From CAVSRC01 sp963730325 (GTDB lineage: Bacteria; Pseudomonadota; Alphaproteobacteria; Rhizobiales; Kaistiaceae): 64,000 bases of DNA. Below the pieces are notes generated by a model. The model saw only the letters and a program-made list of their open reading frames with translations. It was not told where the DNA came from and made no database searches. Both the position numbers and the translations under genes were made by a program. This document shows positions 45,008 through 52,516 of the stretch, piece after piece; position 1 is the stretch's first letter, and the number at the start of each line of letters is the position of its first letter. Location of the stretch: positions 1 through 64,000 of the forward strand of contig CAVSRC010000009.1 in assembly GCA_963730325.1 (NCBI GenBank), written 5' to 3'.

Positions 45008-45711
45008 GCACGCGCCATACCATCGTTTTCGTGCTCCTCGTGCTGCTCGGCGGCGCCTTCTTCGTGCTGCTTGCAGGCTACGCGCCGGACGCCAGCCTCA
45101 ACCGCTCGGCGCTCTACTACGCCCAGAACACCGCCGCCGAGACCGGCGCCCAGAACATCGTCGCCGCCATTATCGTCACCTATCGCGGCCTCGATACGCT
45201 GGGCGAGGTCACGGTGCTGTTCCTCACCGCCGCCATCATCGGGCTGGTTCTGAGCCAGGTCCGCGCGGCGCGCTGCGCGCCCGGTTCCGGCGTCCTGCCG
45301 TCGGGCGAACTTCTCAACACCGGAGCGCGGCTGCTGGTGCCGCTGATCGTCCTCTTCGGCGCTTATGTCTTCTTCAATGGGCACCTCACCCCCGGCGGCG
45401 GCTTCCAGGGCGGTGCGGTGCTCGCCTCCGGCGTGCTGTTGATGCTGCTCGCCGATCCCGACCGGCGCTTCAGTCACGGCATTATTTCGCGCACCGAAAG
45501 CAGTTCCGGTCTCCTCTACGTGCTGGTCGGCCTCGCCGGCGTGGCGCTGGCAGGCGGCTTCCTCGACAACCGCTTCCTGCCGCTGGGCCAGCTCGGCAGC
45601 CTGCTGTCGGCCGGTGCCATCCCGCTCATCTACGTATTGATCGGGCTCAAGGTGGGGGCCGAGTTCTCCTCCATTTTGGAAAGCTTCGAAGAAACGGGGG
45701 ACGCGGCATGA
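45004..45711 (+). CDS. Mbx/MBS-like complex subunit E/F fusion (MrpB homologue)
   Basis: 235 residues from ATG 45004. The N-terminal about 95 residues contain the MbhE-like part (VTYRGLDTLGEVTVLFLTAA), which corresponds to the last segment of MrpA. The C-terminal 140 residues are MnhB/MrpB (GARLLVPLIVLFGAYVFFNG, HLTPGGGFQGGAVLASGVLL). About six membrane helices. A single gene for E and F matches the mbx type of operon, as I remember it, rather than mbh, which has separate E and F genes. Confidence 0.85.
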   Translation: MSTRHTIVFVLLVLLGGAFFVLLAGYAPDASLNRSALYYAQNTAAETGAQNIVAAIIVTYRGLDTLGEVTVLFLTAAIIGLVLSQVRAARCAPGSGVLPSGELLNTGARLLVPLIVLFGAYVFFNGHLTPGGGFQGGAVLASGVLLMLLADPDRRFSHGIISRTESSSGLLYVLVGLAGVALAGGFLDNRFLPLGQLGSLLSAGAIPLIYVLIGLKVGAEFSSILESFEETGDAA

Positions 45712-46061
45712 TCCAGATAGCACTCGCCACCGGCTTCATCCTCGTCCTCATGGGCCTCTACGGGGCGCTCACCAACCGCGACATCATCCGCATGATCATT
45801 GGGTTCACCGTGGCCGATACCGGGGTCAATGTCGTGCTTGTCGCGGTTGGCGTGCTCCCGGGCCGCACGGCGCCGATCCTCGATACGATCGCACCGGCCG
45901 ATGCGGCGGCGCGGATCATCGATCCCGTGCCGCAGGCCCTGGTGCTCACCGCGATCGTCATCGGCCTCGGAATCACTGCGCTGATGCTGGCCTATGCCTA
46001 CCAGCTCTTCTGCAAGAGCCGCAGTCTCGACATCTCACACTTCAGAGACCTGAAATGGTAA
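45708..46061 (+). CDS. Mbx/MBS-like complex subunit G (MrpC/NuoK homologue)
   Basis: 117 residues, three membrane helices. NuoK/MrpC-type features: LMGLYGALTNRDIIRMIIGF, TVADTGVNVVLVAVGVLPG and PVPQALVLTAIVIGLGITAL, where PQALVLTAIVIG is the family signature. It links the pump subunits to the rest of the membrane arm. ATGA overlap upstream and a 7-bp overlap downstream. Confidence 0.9.
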   Translation: MIQIALATGFILVLMGLYGALTNRDIIRMIIGFTVADTGVNVVLVAVGVLPGRTAPILDTIAPADAAARIIDPVPQALVLTAIVIGLGITALMLAYAYQLFCKSRSLDISHFRDLKW

Positions 46062-49000
46062 GCGCGCTCTTCCTGATCGTCGCCGGGCTCGGCGGAGCCT
46101 TCGCTCTCGGCCTCTTGCGCGAGACCCAGGTCCGCTCCGCCTATATCGCCACGACGCTGATCCTGGCCTTCATGGCCGCGATCGCGATCTCCTGGACGGT
46201 AGCCCTGGCCATCGGCGCGGCAACGGCCGTCGACATCACCACCGCCGGCACGGCGCCGCCTTTCGCCATCAATCTGCGCATCGGCCTCACCGAGGCGGCG
46301 CTGCTCTCGGTCATCACGGTAACCGGGCTCCTATCGGCGTTCGCCATGCGCGACGCGCTCATGCAGCGCGGCCAGCGCGCCATGGCGGTGCTGCTGGTGC
46401 TCATCATGGCGCTCGGCGGCCTGGTGATGACGCGCGACGTCTTCAACCTCTTCGTCTTCGTCGAGCTGATCGTCATCGCCTCGGCCGGTCTGGTGCTGCT
46501 CTCCGAGGACGGACGCGCCATCGCCGCCGGCTTCAAATATCTGATCGTGGCGCAGGTGATCTCGGTGCTGCTGCTGATCGGCATCATCTTCACCTATCAC
46601 GCTAACGGCTCGCTCAATATCGACGACATCGCGGCTCAGCCGCTGGCCTTCCACGGGGCCTCGCTGGCGCTGTTCCTGGTGCTCATGGCGCTCATCCTCG
46701 AGCTGAAGCCGTTCCCCGCCAACGGCTGGGCGCTCGATATCTACGAGGCGGCCCATCCCGGCTTCTCGGCGCTGTTCTCCGCCGCCTCCGGTACGGCGGC
46801 GCTGTTTGCCGCCGACAAGCTGTTCGCCGCCGCGGGGCCGGCGTGGCTGCCGCTGGCGACCGGTGTCGGGCTGGTGACCTTCCTCGGCGCCAACGTTCTG
46901 GCGCTGTCGCAGAATCACGACCGGCGGCTGCTCGGCTATTCCTCGGTTGGCCAGATCGGCCTGGTGCTTGCCGTGATCGGCCAGCGCGACATCCTCGGTG
47001 ACGGCTATCTCTTCGTCGCCGGCGGCATCCTCGTCACCCATGCGGTGGCCAAGGGCGGCCTGTTCTGGCTTTCCGATTTCGTACGCGGCCGCGCGCTTAC
47101 CGACTGGGCGGCGCTGCGCGCCCATCCGCTGCTCATCTTCGCCTTCGCCTCGTTCGTGGCGATGCTGACCGGGCTGCCCCCGTTCCCCGGCTTCTACGCC
47201 AAGTGGAACCTCGCTCACGCGCTGGTCGCCGCCGACCGGCTGCCGATCCTGGCGCTGATCCTCGCCGGCGCGCTGATCGAGGCGGGCTACATGTTCCGCT
47301 GGTTCGGTCAGGCTCTTAAACGGGAGGCTGGCGCTCCCTCAGACGTCGCCTGGCCCAAGACTGTTCCGGCGCTCGTGGCGCTTGCCGCGGGCTGGGCCCT
47401 GGGCTTCGTCTGGGGGGCGTTCAGTGGCAATCTGAACCTGCTCACCGCGGCTCCGGTTCTCTTCGCGCTTGCCTTCGTGCCGCTCGATGTCCTTCCTGCC
47501 AGGGTAAAGAACGTCATCGCCATCGCCGGGCTGGTGGCATGGTTCGTCCTGCGCTATCCGGCCTACAACCCGATGCAGATGATCTTCGCGATCATCATGC
47601 TGCTCGGCGGCGCGGTCATCTTTCTGGCGTCGTTCACCGAGGACGGCCGCCGCACCGGCTTCTACCCGTCGGCCATGCTCATGTATGCCGGGCTGGCTCT
47701 GTTGATCGACGCCCAGACGAGCTTCGCCTTCTTCGCCGCCTGGGAAGTGCTCACCGTCGGATCCTATTTCCTGATCCTGCGCGGCAAGCTCTCCGAGCCG
47801 CACGCGCTCTCCTACATCCTCTTCTCGCTCGGCGGCGCCTTCGCTCTCCTGGCCGGCTTCGCATTGGCCGCCGGTGGCCAGCAGCCCTTCGCCCTTGACG
47901 GGCTGGCGGCCGTGCCCGCCGGCCTTGCGCCGACCGTCTTCGTCCTGCTGGCGGCGGGCTTCATGACCAAGACCGCGTCGATCGGCCTGCATATCTGGCT
48001 GCCCGGCGCCCATGCCGAGGCCGAGACCGACGTTTCGCCGATGGTCTCCGGCATCCTGCTCAAGGCCGGCCTGTTCGGGCTGTGGCTGCTTCTGACCCAT
48101 ATGGGCCACCAGGTGCTCTACGGGATCGATCTCACCCATGTGCTGGTGTGGATCGGCGCGCTGTCGGCCTTCATCGGCGCGGTGCTGGCGGTCTTCCAGG
48201 AGGACGCCAAGCGGTTGCTCGCCTATTCCTCGATCTCGCAGATGGGCTACGCGGTCTTCGGCCTGGCGCTGATGAACCACCTCGGCTGGCTGCTGGCGCT
48301 GATGTTCGTCATCAACCACTACGTCTACAAGTCGATGCTCTTCCTGGCGGTCGGCGGCGTCTACAAGCGGACGCATACCAAGCTCATGTACAAGATGGGC
48401 GGGCTGATCACCCTGATGCCGTTCACCTTCGTCTCGGTGCTGGTCGGCATCATCGCCATGTCGGGCGTGCCGCCGCTGTCCGGCTTCGGCGGGCGCTGGA
48501 TCTTCTACAATGCCATCCTCGACGGCGGGCAGAAGCTGCCGCTGGTCCTCATCTTCATGGCCGGTCCGGTCGGCTTCCTCTACCTCTTCCGGCTGATCCA
48601 CGCGATCTTCTTCGGCCAGCTCAAGGACGAGCACCGCAAGCTCAAGGAAGCGCCCTTCTGGCTGCTCGTCCCGCAGATGTTGTTCGTGGCCTTCCTGATC
48701 GCCTTCGCCGTCCTGCCCGGCATGGCCCTGCAAAGGGTGGATGCCTACATCGGCACCTTCTTCGGCGACCAGCCGCTCGTCTGGCAGGGACGCGAGATCA
48801 TCTCGCAATACGGCTACTGGAACCCGGTGGTGATCATGATCGTGATCGCCGTCATCTTCATCGCGGTGTTCCTGATCCTCATCGGCATGAACCACAACGC
48901 CCAGTGGGTGAAGCAGTTCAACATCGTTTTCGCCGCCGAGCGGCCGTACAAGCCGCAGACGACGCACTTCGCCTGGAACTTCTTCGCGCCTTACCGCAAG

Positions 49001-49180
49001 GCCATGGGGCTTATCGAGACACCGGTGGCCACCACCTTCTGGAACGGCGTGACCGACAGCCTGGCGGGCACCGCCGAGTTCGGCCGCAGGCTCTACACCG
49101 GCAACGGCCAGACCTATGCCGTGCAGGTGCTCTTCTTCGTGGTCGCCGTCTACCTCATCGCCATGGGAGGCGTGTCATGA
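46055..49180 (+). CDS. Fused double antiporter-like subunit H-H' (two MrpD/NuoN domains)
   Basis: 1041 residues, roughly twice the length of a NuoL/M/N or MrpD protein, in one uninterrupted frame. Half 1 (residues about 1-470) has DVFNLFVFVELIVIASAGLV (TM5 Glu), LELKPFPANGWALDIYEAAH and YSSVGQIGLVLAVIG. Half 2 (about 500-1041) has SFAFFAAWEVLTVGSYFLIL (second TM5 Glu), MTKTASIGLHIWLPGAHAEA, YSSISQMGYAVFGLAL, INHYVYKSMLFLAVGGVYKR and MSGVPPLSGFGGR. Both halves keep the charged residues of proton or sodium channels. It corresponds to MbxH plus MbxH', which are separate genes in the archaeal operons I know. It probably has about 28 helices. Confidence 0.92.
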   Translation: MVSALFLIVAGLGGAFALGLLRETQVRSAYIATTLILAFMAAIAISWTVALAIGAATAVDITTAGTAPPFAINLRIGLTEAALLSVITVTGLLSAFAMRDALMQRGQRAMAVLLVLIMALGGLVMTRDVFNLFVFVELIVIASAGLVLLSEDGRAIAAGFKYLIVAQVISVLLLIGIIFTYHANGSLNIDDIAAQPLAFHGASLALFLVLMALILELKPFPANGWALDIYEAAHPGFSALFSAASGTAALFAADKLFAAAGPAWLPLATGVGLVTFLGANVLALSQNHDRRLLGYSSVGQIGLVLAVIGQRDILGDGYLFVAGGILVTHAVAKGGLFWLSDFVRGRALTDWAALRAHPLLIFAFASFVAMLTGLPPFPGFYAKWNLAHALVAADRLPILALILAGALIEAGYMFRWFGQALKREAGAPSDVAWPKTVPALVALAAGWALGFVWGAFSGNLNLLTAAPVLFALAFVPLDVLPARVKNVIAIAGLVAWFVLRYPAYNPMQMIFAIIMLLGGAVIFLASFTEDGRRTGFYPSAMLMYAGLALLIDAQTSFAFFAAWEVLTVGSYFLILRGKLSEPHALSYILFSLGGAFALLAGFALAAGGQQPFALDGLAAVPAGLAPTVFVLLAAGFMTKTASIGLHIWLPGAHAEAETDVSPMVSGILLKAGLFGLWLLLTHMGHQVLYGIDLTHVLVWIGALSAFIGAVLAVFQEDAKRLLAYSSISQMGYAVFGLALMNHLGWLLALMFVINHYVYKSMLFLAVGGVYKRTHTKLMYKMGGLITLMPFTFVSVLVGIIAMSGVPPLSGFGGRWIFYNAILDGGQKLPLVLIFMAGPVGFLYLFRLIHAIFFGQLKDEHRKLKEAPFWLLVPQMLFVAFLIAFAVLPGMALQRVDAYIGTFFGDQPLVWQGREIISQYGYWNPVVIMIVIAVIFIAVFLILIGMNHNAQWVKQFNIVFAAERPYKPQTTHFAWNFFAPYRKAMGLIETPVATTFWNGVTDSLAGTAEFGRRLYTGNGQTYAVQVLFFVVAVYLIAMGGVS

Positions 49181-50082
49181 GATTCGAGTGGATGCAGCTC
49201 GTCTATGCCGCGCTGACGCTGTTCATCGTCATCGCCTATGGGCTGTTCATGACCGCGGTGGTGCGCAAGATCGGCGCGCGTGCCAGCGGCCGCTACGGCA
49301 TCCCGGTCTGGCAGAACTACATCGACCTCGCCAAGAACCTGGCGCTGCGCTCGAAGATCACGCATGGCGTCATGTTCTATCTGGCCCCGGTCTTCCGGCT
49401 GACCGGCGGCATCGGGCTCCTCCTGTTCGTGCCGACGATCTACGGCTCGGCGTGGAACCAGAACTTCTCCTATTCCGGCGACCTGATCCTGGCGCTCTAT
49501 TTCGTCTTCTTCGGAACGCTGGGCATGGCGCTCGGCGCCGCCGAATCGGGCCACCCCTATTCGGCGATCGGCGTCTCGCGCGGCCTGTCTCAGGTGACCA
49601 TGGCGGAGCTGCCGCTGGCGCTCGCCGTCTACGCCATTTCGCTGCATTACGGCACGCTCGACATCACCAAGATCGTCGCTGCCCAGCAGGGCTCGATGTT
49701 CAACTGGACGCTGTTCACCAGCCCGCTGGCGACCGCCGCCGCCATGATGTCCTTCGTCGGCACGATGATGCGCTCGCCTTTCGACGTGGTGCTGGCGCCG
49801 CAGGAGATTCCAATCGGCCCGCCGACCGAGTTCCACTCGGCCTATCTGGCGCTGATGCAGACCAACCGTTCGCTGTTCCCGATCGCCAAGACGGTCGTTT
49901 ACATGAACCTGTTCTTCGGCGGCGCGACGAGCTGGGGCGAGTTCGCGATCAAGGTCTTCGTTCTCTACATGGTCTCGGCCGTGATCGGGGTGGTTCACCC
50001 GCGCTTCCGCGTCGAGCAGTCCATCCGCTTCTTCCTGAAATGGGGGCTGCCCGTCGGCGTCCTCGCCATCCTCGTGGTGTGA
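49177..50082 (+). CDS. Mbx/MBS-like complex subunit M (NuoH/HyfC homologue)
   Basis: 301 residues, about eight membrane helices, starting with an ATGA overlap. It is the membrane subunit that links the redox arm to the pumps. Features include the polar loop RYGIPVWQNYIDLAKNLALR after TM1, GMALGAAESGHPYSAIGVSR, SPFDVVLAPQEIPIGPPTEF (the acidic Q/M-loop equivalent of NuoH SPFDLPEA) and HSAYLALMQTNRSLFPIAKT. In complex I this protein forms part of the quinone chamber and the E-channel. Confidence 0.9.
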   Translation: MRFEWMQLVYAALTLFIVIAYGLFMTAVVRKIGARASGRYGIPVWQNYIDLAKNLALRSKITHGVMFYLAPVFRLTGGIGLLLFVPTIYGSAWNQNFSYSGDLILALYFVFFGTLGMALGAAESGHPYSAIGVSRGLSQVTMAELPLALAVYAISLHYGTLDITKIVAAQQGSMFNWTLFTSPLATAAAMMSFVGTMMRSPFDVVLAPQEIPIGPPTEFHSAYLALMQTNRSLFPIAKTVVYMNLFFGGATSWGEFAIKVFVLYMVSAVIGVVHPRFRVEQSIRFFLKWGLPVGVLAILVV

Positions 50083-50086
50083 TCCG

Positions 50087-50779
50087 ATGAAACACGTCGA
50101 CCCCAAATACCTGAAGAACACCGAGACGCAGGTGCCGCTGCGCGAGGAGCTTCGGCCGCGCACGGTCGAGACGCCCGACGGCCAGACCATCGAGGTGAAC
50201 CCGCTCAAGGACTATTTCTGCGAGGCGCCGCCCAAGGTTCACCCGAAGGCCTATTCCAAGATCGTCGAGGACTTCTACAACTGGGCGCGCGCCAACAGCC
50301 TGTGGATCCTCGGTTTCGGCACCGGCTGCGGCGCCATCGAGATGCGGCCGCTGATGACGCCGCGCTTCGACGCCTACCGCTACGGCATCCAGTGGCGTCC
50401 GACGCCGCGGCAGTCCAACCTCCTGATGATCTCCGGCTATCTGTCGGTGAAGACGCTGAAGCGCGCCATCCGCTCCTACGAGCAGATGCAGCAGCCCAAA
50501 TACGTCATCGGCCTCGGCTCGTGCACCATCAATGGCGGCATGTACTGGGACAGCTACAACACCATCAAGCGGCTCGACGACTATCTGCCGGTCGATCTCT
50601 ACATCGCCGGCTGCATGCCGCGGCCCGAGGCGCTGCTCGCGGGCTTCATGGAGCTCAAGAAGATCATCCGCGCCGGCAAGGCCGAAGGCGCCAACCTCTA
50701 TGCCGAGAACTTCGCCCAGTACAAGGCCAACCAGAAGGCCGTGATCAAGGACTGGGACATGCCGGACTACAGCTGGTGA
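50087..50779 (+). CDS. Mbx/MBS-like complex subunit J (NuoB/hydrogenase small-subunit homologue)
   Basis: 230 residues. NuoB-like core: LWILGFGTGCGAIEMRPLMT, YLSVKTLKRAIRSYEQM, YVIGLGSCTINGGMYWDSYN and VDLYIAGCMPRPEALLAGFM. In NuoB the N2 cluster is held by the tandem Cys of ACC-x-x-EM plus two later Cys. Here the tandem pair reads Cys81-Gly82, so only Cys81, Cys146 and Cys176 remain. This predicts a three-cysteine, site-differentiated [4Fe-4S] cluster. Cys45 lies in an N-terminal extension (KDYFCEAPPK) not shared with NuoB and could be an additional ligand, though its position makes that uncertain. Confidence 0.9.
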   Translation: MKHVDPKYLKNTETQVPLREELRPRTVETPDGQTIEVNPLKDYFCEAPPKVHPKAYSKIVEDFYNWARANSLWILGFGTGCGAIEMRPLMTPRFDAYRYGIQWRPTPRQSNLLMISGYLSVKTLKRAIRSYEQMQQPKYVIGLGSCTINGGMYWDSYNTIKRLDDYLPVDLYIAGCMPRPEALLAGFMELKKIIRAGKAEGANLYAENFAQYKANQKAVIKDWDMPDYSW

Positions 50780-50784
50780 GCGCG

Positions 50785-51330
50785 ATGAAAGCCCTGCTTG
50801 ACCGACTGAAAGAACGCTACCGCCTGGAGCCGCCGGAGTTTCGGCGGGAGAACCTCGGCTTCGTCACCGTGCGCCGCGACGAGCTGCGCGCGCTGCTGAT
50901 CGAGCTGCGCGACGTCGAGGGGTTCACCCATCTCGTCCTGTTGACCGCCGTCGACTGGATCGAGGAGGGCAAGTTCCAGCTCACCTACATGCTGAACAAC
51001 CGCGTGGCCGACCAGACGCTGGGCCTGCGCGTGATGCTCGACCGCAGGAAGGCGACCGGCGACACCATCCACGACCTGTGGCCGACGGCGGAAACCTATC
51101 AGCGCGAGCTGAAGGAGATGTTCGGCATCGACTTCCCGGGCTCGCCGCGGGTCAACGACGAATTCATCCTGGAAGGCTGGACCGACATGCCGCCCTATCG
51201 GCGCGATTTCGACAGCCTCGGCTATTCGCTGCAGACCTATCGCGAGCGGCCGGGCCGGACGACGCACGATCCGCGCCAGCACATGAAGACGCATCTCTAT
51301 CCGGACGTCAGCCCGGAAGGAGCGAAATAA
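50785..51330 (+). CDS. Mbx/MBS-like complex subunit K (NuoC homologue)
   Basis: 181 residues from ATG 50785; GTG 50776, overlapping the J stop, is also possible. The NuoC/30-kDa signature lies in TYMLNNRVADQTLGLRVMLD, TIHDLWPTAETYQRELKEMF and GIDFPGSPRVNDEFILEGWT (the usual ERE-x-x-D-x-x-GI motif is RELKEMFGIDF). It is a soluble scaffold that clamps subunit L. The C-terminal tail (MKTHLYPDVSPEGAK) is short. One base separates its stop from the L gene. Confidence 0.9.
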   Translation: MKALLDRLKERYRLEPPEFRRENLGFVTVRRDELRALLIELRDVEGFTHLVLLTAVDWIEEGKFQLTYMLNNRVADQTLGLRVMLDRRKATGDTIHDLWPTAETYQRELKEMFGIDFPGSPRVNDEFILEGWTDMPPYRRDFDSLGYSLQTYRERPGRTTHDPRQHMKTHLYPDVSPEGAK

Positions 51331-51331
51331 G

Positions 51332-52510
51332 ATGCTGAGCCTCCAGACAGACCGTTCGCAGTATCCGGCCACCGGCCCCGACGGCAAGCTCGAGATCGAT
51401 CTCGAGACCGGCAAGTACCTCAAGCTCTGGCAGGGGCCGCAGCATCCCGGCATCACCGGCAACATGTCGGTGGAGTTGACCGTGTGCGGCGACGAGGTGG
51501 TCGAGGGCAGGACCCATGTCGGTTACCTGCATCGCGGCTTCGAGAAGCTGATGGAACGGCGGACCTTCATCCAGGTCTTCCCGATCGTCTGCCGCGTCTG
51601 TGTGCCCGAGCCCGATTTCAACGAATATTGCTACGCGGCCGCGGTCGAGGACCTCGCCGGCATCGAAGTGCCGGAGATGGCGCAGTGGATCCGCACGCTG
51701 ATCCTCGAGATGGGCCGCTTCAACAGCTACATGATGTATATGGGCGGGCAGGCGGGCAGCCTCGGCCTCGGCATCGTCGGCCAGTGGCTGACCTATGTGC
51801 GCGACATCATGCTCGACCGTTTCGAGGAGCTGTCCGGCGCACGCATCTACCACATGTTCATCCTGCCCGGTGGCGTGCGCGGGCATCTGCCCGAGGGCTT
51901 TGCCGGCCGCATGGAAGAGGTGCTGAGCACCGCGGAGCGCTATCTCGACGATACCGAGAAGGTCATGTTCCGCAACGCCGTCTTCAAGCACCGCACCAAG
52001 GGTGTCGGCGTCATCGACCCCAAGCTGTTCGAACCCTACGGCGTCACCGGCCCCAATGCGCGGGCAGGCGGCGTCGCCAAGGACGTGCGTAAGGACGCGC
52101 CCTATCTGGTCTACGACCAGCTCGACTTCGAGGTGCAGACGGCTGAGGTCAGCGACATCTACAACCGCGCCGACGTGCGTTTCCGCGACATCAAGCAGTC
52201 GATCCGCCTCATCCGGCAAATCCTTGAAAAGATGCCGAAAACCGGCGAGGTCATGGCGCCGATCCCCAATGTGCTGCATTGGAAGATCCCGCGCGGCGAG
52301 ACCTACATCAAGGGCGAGTGCTCGCGCGGCGAATACGGCTACTACCTGGTCACCGACGGCAGCGGCTATCCCCGCCGGGTCAATGTGCGGGGGCCCTCCT
52401 ACACTCATGCGATGGCGCTGCTTGAGCACCTGATCCCCGGCACGAACATCTCCGACGTGGCGGCGCTCATGGTCTCGCTGCACACCTATCCGCCGGAAAT
52501 CGAGAGGTGA
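51332..52510 (+). CDS. Mbx/MBS-like complex subunit L (NuoD/[NiFe]-hydrogenase large-subunit homologue)
   Basis: 392 residues. GPQHPGITGNMSVELTVCGD and YLHRGFEKLMERRTF are shared by NuoD and hydrogenase large subunits. Residues 84-91 read PIVCRVCV: Cys87-x-x-Cys90 sits where the first NiFe CxxC of hydrogenases is. The C-terminal CxxC and the maturation site are absent; the protein ends DVAALMVSLHTYPPEIER. A Ni-Fe site cannot form. NuoD of complex I has neither motif, so this half-retained state is intermediate, as in Mbx-type complexes. Confidence 0.92.
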   Translation: MLSLQTDRSQYPATGPDGKLEIDLETGKYLKLWQGPQHPGITGNMSVELTVCGDEVVEGRTHVGYLHRGFEKLMERRTFIQVFPIVCRVCVPEPDFNEYCYAAAVEDLAGIEVPEMAQWIRTLILEMGRFNSYMMYMGGQAGSLGLGIVGQWLTYVRDIMLDRFEELSGARIYHMFILPGGVRGHLPEGFAGRMEEVLSTAERYLDDTEKVMFRNAVFKHRTKGVGVIDPKLFEPYGVTGPNARAGGVAKDVRKDAPYLVYDQLDFEVQTAEVSDIYNRADVRFRDIKQSIRLIRQILEKMPKTGEVMAPIPNVLHWKIPRGETYIKGECSRGEYGYYLVTDGSGYPRRVNVRGPSYTHAMALLEHLIPGTNISDVAALMVSLHTYPPEIER

Positions 52511-52516
52511 TGCGTC

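Noticed and set aside
43674..49180. A plain multi-subunit Mrp/Mnh Na+/H+ antiporter operon
   Set aside because: The Mrp-type genes run without a gap into NuoH-, NuoB-, NuoC-, NuoD- and NuoI-like genes, and full-length MrpA is missing, so this is a redox-driven complex.
50087..52510. A [NiFe] hydrogenase of the Mbh/Ech type
   Set aside because: The second CxxC and the C-terminal maturation tail of the large subunit are absent and no hyp genes are present.
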